From Xanthomarina gelatinilytica (GTDB lineage: Bacteria > Bacteroidota > Bacteroidia > Flavobacteriales > Flavobacteriaceae): 64,000 nucleotides of DNA. The notes beneath the pieces are model-generated. The model saw only the letters and a list, made by a program, of their open reading frames with translations, did not search any database and was not told the DNA's origin. Numbering within the stretch: position 1 is the stretch's first letter; every line of letters begins with the position of its first letter. Below are positions 15,788-24,335 of this stretch, one piece after another. The translations under genes and the position numbers were made by a program. The stretch covers positions 93,798-157,797 of the forward strand of contig NZ_ANLA01000007.1 in the NCBI RefSeq assembly GCF_000348685.1, given 5' to 3'.

Positions 15788-16321
15788 ATGAAACCAAAAA
15801 GAAGAAATACTTTAACGTTAGTTTGTCTGTTGCTTTTAACAACGTCAATCATGACATTTGGACAGGAAGCACCAAAATTAATCGATACGGAAATAGCTTC
15901 AGTAGCGGTGGTTGCCAACCAAATTGATATTGATTATGCACAAGTGGCTCTTAAACGTTCTAAAAACAAAGATATTCTTGACTTTGCCAACAGGATGATA
16001 GAAGACCATAACGCAGTAATTCAACAAGCTGTCGCCTTGGTTGAAAAATTAGGTGTGAATCCTAAAGATAATGCCGTGAGCCAATCTTTATTAAAACAGT
16101 CTGAAGAGACTTTAGAAACCTTGAAGGAAGTTGATGAACATGATTTTGACAAAACCTATATAGACAATGAAGTGGCTTATCACAAAGCTGTAATTGATGC
16201 AGTAAACGGCTTACTAATTCCTGAAGCCAATAATACTGAATTAAAAGGTTTATTAGAAGCTGTAGTGCCAGCACTTGAGGCCCATCTAGAACATGCTAAA
16301 ATGACTCAAGCTAAAATTTAA
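15788..16321 (+). CDS. DUF4142 exported protein
   Basis: A 177-residue protein with a signal peptide of about 25 residues (ending MTFGQ) and a helical ferritin-like domain of the DUF4142 family: IDIDYAQVALKRSKNKDILDF, RMIEDHNAVIQQA, and HKAVIDAVNGLLIPEA near the end. DUF4142 proteins are periplasmic and are induced by stress in several groups; their chemistry is not established. First gene of an operon with a cupredoxin and a di-haem cytochrome, so a role in envelope redox defence is likely. It has its own putative ECF promoter. Confidence 0.85.
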   Translation: MKPKRRNTLTLVCLLLLTTSIMTFGQEAPKLIDTEIASVAVVANQIDIDYAQVALKRSKNKDILDFANRMIEDHNAVIQQAVALVEKLGVNPKDNAVSQSLLKQSEETLETLKEVDEHDFDKTYIDNEVAYHKAVIDAVNGLLIPEANNTELKGLLEAVVPALEAHLEHAKMTQAKI

Positions 16322-16328
16322 AATTGAA

Positions 16329-16700
16329 ATGCAACCTCATAAATCATCAGTTTCAAAGTATTTATTACTATTAGCAGTATTGGTTTGCACCTTCATTCTA
16401 ATGGCTGGTTTTAAAAACCCAGATAGATTACTTGATAGTAATTCTAATGCCACAACACACACAGTAACTATATTCCGAATGAAATATCATCCAGCACAGC
16501 TTAATGTCAAAAAAGGTGACACGGTAGTTTGGATAAATAAGGATTTTGTTCCTCATGATGTTACCGAAGCCACTAATAAAAAATGGACTTCCAAACCCTT
16601 AAAACAGGGCGAAAAATGGTACAGGGTTATAACAGAGGATATAAATTACTATTGTGATTTGCACAAAGTCATGAAAGGAGTAATAACAATAATTAAATAA
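16329..16700 (+). CDS. Plastocyanin/azurin-like cupredoxin
   Basis: A 123-residue exported blue-copper protein. An N-terminal hydrophobic segment (LLLLAVLVCTFILMAGF) is a signal peptide or anchor. The copper ligands are visible: His in FVPHDVTEA, then Cys, His and Met in YYCDLHKVMKG close to the C-terminus. KKGDTVVWINKDF is the usual strand before the first ligand. It should shuttle single electrons in the periplasm, plausibly to the di-haem enzyme coded 23 bases downstream. It follows DUF4142 by seven bases. Confidence 0.9.
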   Translation: MQPHKSSVSKYLLLLAVLVCTFILMAGFKNPDRLLDSNSNATTHTVTIFRMKYHPAQLNVKKGDTVVWINKDFVPHDVTEATNKKWTSKPLKQGEKWYRVITEDINYYCDLHKVMKGVITIIK

Positions 16701-16723
16701 ACATTAACTAAAATTAAATAAGT

Positions 16724-18004
16724 ATGAAAACAAAACAAATAGCAAGACTTGTTATGGTATTCTTTTTTATGGGATTTGTAATGAGTTGTGATAAGGATGA
16801 CATAGGATATGTACCAACACCAACACCGGGATTGCCACCAGGTGAAGGTTCTCTAAATCTGCCGCCTTTAAATCCTCAATTAGTTGCAGAAGGACAAGAC
16901 ATTTTTCGGTATGACACATTTGGAAATGAAACCTTTTGGACAGATGTGTTACAAATGAACCAAGTAATAGAATCTGCTGTAAGTCCTGCAACAGCCTTGA
17001 GTGTGGGACTAAAAGTAGATGCTGCAGCTTTACCGCAAGAAGTTGTTACTGCTATTCAAAATGGCGATGTAGATTTAAATGACCCACAAACTACTTTAGT
17101 TTTATTACAATTAGATGCCGTTTTAGGTGTAAAAGGAGAAGTTAGTCAAAATCAAGATGGTAGTTTAAGTTTGGATAGAATGGGTATTACTTGTGCTCTA
17201 TGTCATTCTACAGTTGATGATTCTTTTGCGCCAGGTATTGGAAATCGTTTGGATGGTTGGGCAAATAGGGATTTAAATCCAGGTTTAATAATCTCATTGT
17301 CTCCAGCTTTAGACCAAGCCACAAAAGACGTTTACGCTTCATGGGGTCCTGGGCTTTATGACCCAAGATTTAATATAGATGGTATAGACAATCCTGTAGT
17401 TATCCCACCTGCTTATGGGTTATATGGGTTACCAAAAGCAATTTTTACTGGAGATGGTGATGTTGAGCACGAACCTGCTGGACCAGTTGCATATTGGAAC
17501 AGATATGTGGCTGTAACTCAAATGCGTGGACATGGGTATTTTGAAGATACGCGTCTAAATTTAGTAAGAGACTATAGAGAAGGTGATGATTTAGTTACAG
17601 ATAAACTTCCAGCTTTACAAGAGTATCAGTTTTCACTAACCCCACCTGCTTCACCATCTGGTACATTTGATGTTGCTGCTGCTGCAAGAGGTAAAGCGTT
17701 GTTTTCTGGAAAAGCACAATGCGCAAGTTGCCACTCTGGCCCTCTCTTTAGTGACAATACGATTGATGGTAGATTGCATCCTCAAAGTGCATCAGTTGCT
17801 GTGGATAAAGATTATGTGAATAGATCGGCAACCAAACAATGGCGCGTTACACCTTTAAAAGGGATATGGCAGCACGCTCCATATTTCCATGATGGTTCTG
17901 CTGCAACATTAGCAGATGTGGTTGAAAGATACAATGAAGAAAACAGTCTTAACTTGAGCAATTCTGAAAAAACTGACCTTACAGAATATCTAAAATCTAT
18001 CTAA
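16724..18004 (+). CDS. Di-haem cytochrome c peroxidase-like lipoprotein
   Basis: A 426-residue lipoprotein with the acylated Cys at residue 22 (GFVMSCDKD). It has two haem c sites: CALCHS near residue 157 and CASCHSG near 333. The C-terminal block, TPLKGIWQHAPYFHDGSAA followed by TLADVVERYNEE, is typical of the CCP/MauG family. Such enzymes reduce hydrogen peroxide with electrons from a small cytochrome or cupredoxin, or oxidise other substrates. The region between the haems is longer than in classical CCP and contains YGLYGLPKAIF. The peroxidase activity is inferred. A hairpin follows, so it closes the operon. Confidence 0.82.
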   Translation: MKTKQIARLVMVFFFMGFVMSCDKDDIGYVPTPTPGLPPGEGSLNLPPLNPQLVAEGQDIFRYDTFGNETFWTDVLQMNQVIESAVSPATALSVGLKVDAAALPQEVVTAIQNGDVDLNDPQTTLVLLQLDAVLGVKGEVSQNQDGSLSLDRMGITCALCHSTVDDSFAPGIGNRLDGWANRDLNPGLIISLSPALDQATKDVYASWGPGLYDPRFNIDGIDNPVVIPPAYGLYGLPKAIFTGDGDVEHEPAGPVAYWNRYVAVTQMRGHGYFEDTRLNLVRDYREGDDLVTDKLPALQEYQFSLTPPASPSGTFDVAAAARGKALFSGKAQCASCHSGPLFSDNTIDGRLHPQSASVAVDKDYVNRSATKQWRVTPLKGIWQHAPYFHDGSAATLADVVERYNEENSLNLSNSEKTDLTEYLKSI

Positions 18005-18062
18005 GGGGTCGGTTAGATATAAAGGGTATTTAATTAATTGTTATAGTTAGTGGCATCTCAAC

Positions 18063-18095
18063 AGAGGTTTAATTCCAAAAGGCAATTAAACCTCT
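18063..18095 (+). terminator. Terminator-like hairpin after the di-haem gene
   Basis: AGAGGTTTAATT (18063-18074) pairs with AATTAAACCTCT (18084-18095) over 12 bases with a nine-base loop. A T-run (CTTTTTC) follows a few bases later. It lies 58 bases after the stop codon and separates the DUF4142 operon from the haem ligase gene. Confidence 0.7.
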
Positions 18096-18166
18096 TAGAG
18101 ATGCTTTTTCAATAACAAGCAAAAGTTAACAAACAGAAATAAGAATAGTTAACGATTTAAAGTAGT

Positions 18167-21100
18167 ATGAAACAAGTTCAAAGGATTTTATTCTCAACAC
18201 GAACCATGACCATTCTTTTACTTGTCTATGGTATTTCGATGATGGTTGCTACTTTTATAGAAAGTAGTTTTGACACCTCAACAGCGAAGGTATTAATTTA
18301 CAACTCCATTTGGTTTGAAATCTTGATGCTTTGGTTGATACTAATTTTTACAACAAATATTAAAACTTACCGATTAACAAGTAGAGAAAAATGGCCCATT
18401 CTTATTTTTCATCTCGCTTTCATTTTTATGTTTATTGGTGGTGCCATCACAAGGTATAGCAGCTTTGAAGGGCAAATGCCAATAAAAGAAGGGCAAACCA
18501 CTAATGAAATAATAAGTGATTTAACTTATTTTAACCTATCTGTTACTGATGGTGACAAAACTTTGAATTATAACAAGCACCCATATACGATGTCTTACTT
18601 TAATTCAAAGGACACCAAATGGCCTTTAAAGAGAACCTACAAACAAAACTTTCTATTTGAGAATAAGGTGATTACTTTAAAAAGTTTGGATTATATACCA
18701 TTAGCCAAAGACTCTGTTGAAGTAACAGAGTTAGGAAAAAAAATGCTCAACATAGTTACTATTGGGCAGACAGGTAGAGTAAATAATTACATTTCAGAAG
18801 GTGGCACTAAATCCATTAATGGGATGATTTTTAGTTTTAACAATCCTATAGAAGGATCGGTTCAACTCACTGAAAGAAATAATAATCTCTACATTGAATT
18901 ACCTGTTGAAGGACAATTTATGTCGATGCTTGGACAACAAAAAGGTGTTGTTACTGACTCTTTATTATTAGCTAGACAATCCGGAACTATAAAAGCCGAC
19001 GAATCCACTATGCTAAACCACAGAGCACTTTATAGCGTTAATGGTGTTAATTTCATCATACCAAATAGTATTTTCAAAGGAAAAAGGGTGTATTACAAAG
19101 GTGACAAAACTGAACCTTTGGACAAGAATTTATTAGATGTTGTCCAGATAGAACTGGAGTCTGGAAATATAAAAGATACACTATTTATTAAAGGAGGAAA
19201 AGGGGTAACGGGTTATAGTGAAACTACACAAATCAATGGCTTACATGTTTCCATTGGCTTTGGATCTAAAATACTATACACGGATTTTAGCATACGCTGT
19301 GATGATTTTATACTTGATAGGTATCCAGGATCCAATAATCCATCGTCTTATGAAAGTAAAATAACCATAATTGATTCTGATAAAGAAAACCAACACCATA
19401 TTTATATGAACAATGTTGTAGATTATAAAGGGTATCGTTTTTTTCAGGCGAGTTATTTCCCTGATGAAAGTGGAACTATTCTCTCGGTAAATGCAGATAG
19501 ATGGGGCACAAATGTGACATATTTTGGGTATTTTCTATTATTTACAGGAATGTTTTTTACACTGTTTTGGAAGAACACACATTTTTGGAAATTGAATCAT
19601 TCATTAAAGAAAATGCGCACCAAAAATTACATTTTATTGTTCATGTTGTTTTTTGGACTTGGAGCTACTAGTTATGCTCAAAACGATATATTTCAGCCTG
19701 AAGACTCGCTGACATTACAACATCAAAAAATTGGCCCTAATACACAGTTTGCAAAACCAAATGAGCTTGGTTCCAAAAGAATCATTAATCTAGATCATGC
19801 CAAAAAGTTTGGACAACTCTTGGTTCAGGATTTTCAAGGGCGGGTTAAACCCATGGATACATACACTTTGGAACTTCTTCGAAAAATTCATAAAAAGGAC
19901 ATCTATAAAAAAGGAGATAATAATATAACACCTTTACAATGGTTTATCTCTATGCAAATTGACCCTGGTTATTGGGCTAACGAACCTTTAATTAAAGTTA
20001 GTAAAAAGGGAGGCGACCAACTTATGAAAGAAACTGGCGCTAATGCAGATGGTTACACATCATATACAAATTTAGTAGACTTGAATACCGGAATTTTTAA
20101 ACTTGAAAATCAAAATAAAAATTCCTTTAGTAAACGTAAAGCTGAACAATCAAATTATGACAAGGCTGTTATAGAGTTAACTGAACGGTTTAATATTTTT
20201 AGCAATATTGCTTTTGGGTATTACACTAACATGATACCTGTAAAGAATGATCCATCACAAACATGGGTTAGCTGGATTTATAGTACCGAAGAAAGTCCTG
20301 TAGAGATAGATGAAACAGCTTATAGATTTTTAACCCCTTATTTTAATGGCGTAAAAGAAGGATTAAAAACCAATAATTGGACCAATGCCGATAAAAGTAT
20401 TAATGAGATTAGCGAGCTTCAAAAGACTTGGGGTAAAGACATAATACCATCAGATTTAAAAATCAAGCTGGAAATATTGTACAACCATCTAAACGCCTTC
20501 TTTTGGCTCATGATAGTTTATAGTTTTTTAGGCATGGCTTTGATTATAATTGGCTTTTTAGGAGTACTTTCTTCAAGTCCAAAATATCATCATTTTATTC
20601 GTTTCTCAACTAAAATACTACTAGGTTTAATGGTATTAGCATTGACTATTCAAGCATTAGCATTAGCCGTTCGATGGTATCTTTCAGGTCATGCGCCTTG
20701 GAGCAATGGTTATGAAGCCATCATCTTTATTTCAGGAATTGGCGTATTGTCGGGATTACTTCTTTACAAAAATCGAAATGCTTTTATACCTGCCGCTGGA
20801 GCTTTGGTAGCGATGATAATGATGGGATTTGCTCATGGTGGATCCATGTTAGACCCACAAATTACACCTTTGGAACCAGTTTTAAAGTCCTATTGGCTCA
20901 TGGTGCATGTAGGCATCATAACCTCCAGTTATGGATTCTTTGGGTTGTCGGCTATTTTAAGTATCATTTCGTTAATTTTATACAGTATAAAACCCTCAAA
21001 AAAAACTTCATGTGCGATTAAGGAATTGACCATAGTCAATGAAATGTCCTTGACCATAGGCGTGTTTGCCTTAACAATAGGTACTTTTCTTGGTGGTATG

Positions 21101-21430
21101 TGGGCAAATGAGAGCTGGGGACGATACTGGAGTTGGGATCCTAAAGAGACTTGGGCTTTCATATCAGTTATACTATATGCCGTTGTTTTGCACTTAAGAT
21201 TAGTCCCTAAACTTAAAAGCAAATTGGTATTCAATATCGCTAGTTTATGGGCTATATGGTCTATTATATTTACTTATTTTGGGGTTAATTATTACCTCAT
21301 AGGGCTTCATTCATATGCTGCAGGCGAACCTATACCAATTCCTATTTGGATATATGTTACAGTTGTAGCGATGTTTATAGTATCTGTAGTAGCTTATTTT
21401 AGAAGTAAGAAAATTGGGATAAGATTATAA
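18167..21430 (+). CDS. CcsBA-type cytochrome c haem ligase (ResB-CcsA fusion)
   Basis: A 1087-residue membrane protein of the system II pathway, which carries haem across the membrane and joins it to CxxCH motifs of apocytochromes. The N-terminal part is ResB/Ccs1-like: three helices in the first 110 residues, a large periplasmic domain, then a helix near residue 450. A second exported segment begins after MRTKNYILLFMLFFGLG near residue 483. The C-terminal third is CcsA with the tryptophan-rich WWD motif WGRYWSWDPKETW near residue 984 and flanking histidines (SGHAPWSNGYE and LHLRLVP). It would mature the cytochromes coded in this island. No TGTAACC site precedes it. Confidence 0.92.
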   Translation: MKQVQRILFSTRTMTILLLVYGISMMVATFIESSFDTSTAKVLIYNSIWFEILMLWLILIFTTNIKTYRLTSREKWPILIFHLAFIFMFIGGAITRYSSFEGQMPIKEGQTTNEIISDLTYFNLSVTDGDKTLNYNKHPYTMSYFNSKDTKWPLKRTYKQNFLFENKVITLKSLDYIPLAKDSVEVTELGKKMLNIVTIGQTGRVNNYISEGGTKSINGMIFSFNNPIEGSVQLTERNNNLYIELPVEGQFMSMLGQQKGVVTDSLLLARQSGTIKADESTMLNHRALYSVNGVNFIIPNSIFKGKRVYYKGDKTEPLDKNLLDVVQIELESGNIKDTLFIKGGKGVTGYSETTQINGLHVSIGFGSKILYTDFSIRCDDFILDRYPGSNNPSSYESKITIIDSDKENQHHIYMNNVVDYKGYRFFQASYFPDESGTILSVNADRWGTNVTYFGYFLLFTGMFFTLFWKNTHFWKLNHSLKKMRTKNYILLFMLFFGLGATSYAQNDIFQPEDSLTLQHQKIGPNTQFAKPNELGSKRIINLDHAKKFGQLLVQDFQGRVKPMDTYTLELLRKIHKKDIYKKGDNNITPLQWFISMQIDPGYWANEPLIKVSKKGGDQLMKETGANADGYTSYTNLVDLNTGIFKLENQNKNSFSKRKAEQSNYDKAVIELTERFNIFSNIAFGYYTNMIPVKNDPSQTWVSWIYSTEESPVEIDETAYRFLTPYFNGVKEGLKTNNWTNADKSINEISELQKTWGKDIIPSDLKIKLEILYNHLNAFFWLMIVYSFLGMALIIIGFLGVLSSSPKYHHFIRFSTKILLGLMVLALTIQALALAVRWYLSGHAPWSNGYEAIIFISGIGVLSGLLLYKNRNAFIPAAGALVAMIMMGFAHGGSMLDPQITPLEPVLKSYWLMVHVGIITSSYGFFGLSAILSIISLILYSIKPSKKTSCAIKELTIVNEMSLTIGVFALTIGTFLGGMWANESWGRYWSWDPKETWAFISVILYAVVLHLRLVPKLKSKLVFNIASLWAIWSIIFTYFGVNYYLIGLHSYAAGEPIPIPIWIYVTVVAMFIVSVVAYFRSKKIGIRL

Positions 21431-21513
21431 ACCATAGAACCGTATTAATAATTCTGGTTTTTAAATTATTTTTTTAAATAAACTAAAGAAAAGAAGTTGT
21501 CTAAATATTAACA

Positions 21514-22950
21514 TTAAACATCTAGATGCGTTTTTATTTTTTTAAGCAAATACAATAACAAGTCTATTTCTTGTTTATGAGTTCGAAAAGACAATATTGC
21601 TGCACGTAAAGTTAATTTGTTATCCAAAATGGTTGAGGAAATAAATATTCTACCATCTTGGTGAATATAATCCAATATTATTTTATTAAGCACATCACTT
21701 TCATATGCCTTTAATTCCAATCTAAAAGCTACAACGCTTAAATCTGGTTCACATAGAACTTTATAACCAATTATTGAAAGTTCTTGGTATAAGTAATAGG
21801 CCAATTGTAATTTTTCATTTAGATATTCTGAAAAAACAGTATCCCCATATAATTTTAAAGGCAACCACATTCGAAGCCCTCTAAAGTGTTTACTTAATTC
21901 TGGAGATAAGTCAGCTGGAGAATATTGATTATCATTTTTCGCATCTCTCATGTAATTAGCATTATAACTATGAGCTTCTGCGAGATACTTTATATTTTTC
22001 ACTAAAACAATTCCCAAACCATATGGCATAAATAAACCTTTGTGAGGGTCCAGTATAATGGAATCAGCAAGCTCCATTCCTTTAAGTTTATCCTTCCCCA
22101 AAGCTGTCAACTTAAAGAAGCCACCGTATGCCGCATCTATATGCAACCAAATATGATGTGCTTTAGCTATGTCGCTTAAATTTATTAAGGGGTCCACAGA
22201 TCCAACATCGGTTGATCCTGCATTCGCTATAATTAAGAAAGGAACTAAACCTATATGTTTATCATGCTTGATTTGAGTTTCTAAATCTATTACAGACATT
22301 TTAAAGTGTGAATCAACAGGAATTTCCCGCAAAACACATTTTTCTAGCCCTGTAATCTTTAAAGCTTTATATACACTATGGTGCGTTTGGGATGTGAAAT
22401 AAATAACATTTTTTGAAACATTTGATATTGTAATACCTTTACTATGTTTGGCCGTATGAAGTGCAATTAGGTTTGCCATACTCCCGCCTGATGTTAGGTT
22501 TCCACCAAAGCCTTTGTCATAGCCTATTAATTTTCCAGTCCAATTTATCAATGCATCTTCCATTCTTACTGCCCCTGGAGATGCATAAAACACTCCTGCA
22601 TACCTATTGGTAATAGCAGCGAGGTAATCCCCAAGAGCTGAACTATAAATTCCACCACCAGGAATATATCCTAAATGGCCACCAGAAGCTGCATTGAGTC
22701 CTGTATTTAGCACACGTTCCTTAAAAAACACAAGTATATCTTCTATAGAATTTTTCTTCTTATCAATATCAAAAAATGAATCATATTCTGTTATTTCATT
22801 TGTATCAAAATGGAAAGCTTTCTGTTCTTCTATAGTATGAATAAATTCCTCTGAAAAATTAATTATCTTTTCATACAATGATTTTCTTTCAATAGCTGAT
22901 TCTTCCAACTCAAAAATATTAGTAGGCATTTTTGATTTATCTTCTTTCAT
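21514..22950 (-). CDS. Group II pyridoxal-phosphate decarboxylase (aromatic amino acid/glutamate type)
   Basis: A 478-residue PLP enzyme of the family that includes aromatic L-amino acid, histidine and diaminobutyrate decarboxylases. The PLP lysine is Lys304 in LDPHKGLFMPYG. HIDAAYGGFF supplies the cofactor-binding Asp, GNLTSGGSMANLIAL the phosphate contacts, and TSQTHHSVYKAL the stacking His. Length and domain order are normal. Substrate cannot be settled from sequence. It starts 16 bases after the flavin reductase copy 2 and so is probably expressed from that gene's ECF promoter. Confidence 0.85.
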   Translation of the reverse strand: MKEDKSKMPTNIFELEESAIERKSLYEKIINFSEEFIHTIEEQKAFHFDTNEITEYDSFFDIDKKKNSIEDILVFFKERVLNTGLNAASGGHLGYIPGGGIYSSALGDYLAAITNRYAGVFYASPGAVRMEDALINWTGKLIGYDKGFGGNLTSGGSMANLIALHTAKHSKGITISNVSKNVIYFTSQTHHSVYKALKITGLEKCVLREIPVDSHFKMSVIDLETQIKHDKHIGLVPFLIIANAGSTDVGSVDPLINLSDIAKAHHIWLHIDAAYGGFFKLTALGKDKLKGMELADSIILDPHKGLFMPYGLGIVLVKNIKYLAEAHSYNANYMRDAKNDNQYSPADLSPELSKHFRGLRMWLPLKLYGDTVFSEYLNEKLQLAYYLYQELSIIGYKVLCEPDLSVVAFRLELKAYESDVLNKIILDYIHQDGRIFISSTILDNKLTLRAAILSFRTHKQEIDLLLYLLKKIKTHLDV

Positions 22951-22966
22951 AAGTTATTTATAACAT

Positions 22967-23656
22967 TTAGAACTTATACCCTGTTTCAATGTAATCTTGA
23001 TTGACACCAATTGTTATTAAATGTGTTCTTACATCTTCTTCAAATTTTCTTGGACCACAGATATAAAATTTTTGATCAGTGCTTTTAACTAGTTTCAACA
23101 AGAAGACTTTATCTATTTTTCCAAAATAATGACTACCATATTTAGATCTACTTAAAATAAGTGACAAGTTAGAACTGAATAATTGTTTCAGTTTTTTATA
23201 AAATATAACGTCATCTTTAGTTTTATTGGCATAAATTAGATTATGATCATGTTTGACATCAATACCTTTCCCTTGCAAATCCTTAAAAATTGGCAAAAAA
23301 GGGGTTATACCAGTTCCAGCAGCAATAAAAGTACCACTTCCATCATACTTATAGGAATCCCAAGCTTTGGAAAGTTGAATTGTATCATTCGTCAACAACT
23401 CTGAAATCCCCTTTGTTAGGCCATTTTCAGTTGGATAAATTTTTATAACAAATTCCAAATAATTATCTGTAGGTACATTGGCTATTGTAAAAGGAGCCAC
23501 AGCCAATTCGTAACCTGGTTTATCAATACTTAAATCTACTGCTTGTCCCACATTAAATTCAAATTTCCAGGGCTTTGTTATTTTTAATAAGACGACATCA
23601 TGATTGACATAAGTAACCTGAATTACTTTTGCTTTATAAGGAAAAATAAGGCCCAT
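22967..23656 (-). CDS. FAD-binding oxidoreductase (ferredoxin/flavodoxin reductase fold), copy 2
   Basis: A 229-residue paralogue of the protein at 14401. Shared features include the flavin motif APFTIANVP, YPTENGLTKGISELL, the nucleotide loop IAAGTGITPFLPIF, AWDSYKYDGSGTF (AWDSFAYKGEGVF in copy 1) and FYICGPRKF. It is likewise a stand-alone reductase without iron-sulfur domain. The ATG at 23656 is preceded by a TGTAACC-N15-CATC site. It leads the decarboxylase gene, whereas copy 1 leads folE, so each copy heads a small operon of the putative sigma regulon. Confidence 0.82.
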   Translation of the reverse strand: MGLIFPYKAKVIQVTYVNHDVVLLKITKPWKFEFNVGQAVDLSIDKPGYELAVAPFTIANVPTDNYLEFVIKIYPTENGLTKGISELLTNDTIQLSKAWDSYKYDGSGTFIAAGTGITPFLPIFKDLQGKGIDVKHDHNLIYANKTKDDVIFYKKLKQLFSSNLSLILSRSKYGSHYFGKIDKVFLLKLVKSTDQKFYICGPRKFEEDVRTHLITIGVNQDYIETGYKF

Positions 23657-23686
23657 GAGTTTTCTGTTTAGTTGATTTATTAATTT

Positions 23687-23712
23687 GATGCAATTTTACC
23701 ATGTAGGTTACA
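23687..23712 (-). promoter_or_regulatory. Candidate ECF promoter of the reductase 2-decarboxylase operon
   Basis: On the minus strand TGTAACC (23712-23706), 15 bases, then CATC (23690-23687), extended as AAATTGCATC. The start codon lies 30 bases beyond. Boxes and spacing equal the other four sites. Confidence 0.7.
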
Positions 23713-23893
23713 AACTGAATAAACGGAACATTACAAAGGCTTCCCAATCTTTTAAATTTTATATTTAGTTATACATGATTAGTTTTTTGAAATAAACAAA
23801 TTGTTTTCAATACGGGTCGAAATCATCTTAAGATGGGTGGGACATGAGAAGCGCATAAAACCGAAAAATGCAGTTAAACATAAGGATATAAGC

Positions 23894-24244
23894 TTAGTGC
23901 TTGTGAAATAAATATAACCAAATTGACCTTGACACTTTAAAGTTCCAAGTACTGGATAGAATGGCGAGTAATACAATGATGGCGAAGACAATTAGAGGTG
24001 TTAAATCCAAAAAACACTAAAATATGATTAAGCAGATTATCATTAAAGCAGCAGCCAAGGCATAACTTACAAACATAGCCCCAAAAAAGAATCCAGTTTC
24101 CCTTTCAAAAGTATAGCTACAGAGAGGACAGTTTTTATGCATTTTAGGAATGTTGAGCATTAAAAGATTACCACCTTTTTTAAACATTTTTTCTTTTTTA
24201 CAATTAGGACAATTACATTTTAGAATATTTACAAATGTTTTCAT
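23894..24244 (-). pseudogene. DUF983 membrane protein with an in-frame amber stop
   Basis: The frame from 24244 reads a normal DUF983 start: two CxxC pairs (CNCPNCKKEKMF and CPLCSYTF), then GFFFGAMFVSYALAAALMI. A TAG stop at 24017-24019 ends it after 75 residues. The same frame continues with FLDLTPLIVFAIIVLLAIL and STWNFKVSRSIWLYLF, the usual DUF983 C-terminal helix pair, to a TAA at 23894. One base change would restore a 116-residue protein. It is therefore most likely a recent nonsense pseudogene. The family's function is unknown. Confidence 0.82.
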
Positions 24245-24260
24245 TTACGGGCATTTTTAT

Positions 24261-24326
24261 GATGCAAAAGTAGGAGCTGAAGTTCTTAATGTATTTACAT
24301 AAAGTTCCCTTTTTTTTGTACTTTTG
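24261..24326. promoter_or_regulatory. Candidate divergent housekeeping promoters
   Basis: Two matches to the Bacteroidota -7 consensus TAnnTTTG lie in the 91-base gap between the DUF983 and AraC genes. TACTTTTG on the minus strand (24272-24265) points to DUF983. TACTTTTG on the plus strand (24319-24326) ends only nine bases before the AraC ATG, which would make an almost leaderless message. No clear -33 TTTG partner was found for either. Confidence 0.35.
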
Positions 24327-24335
24327 AGACATTTT

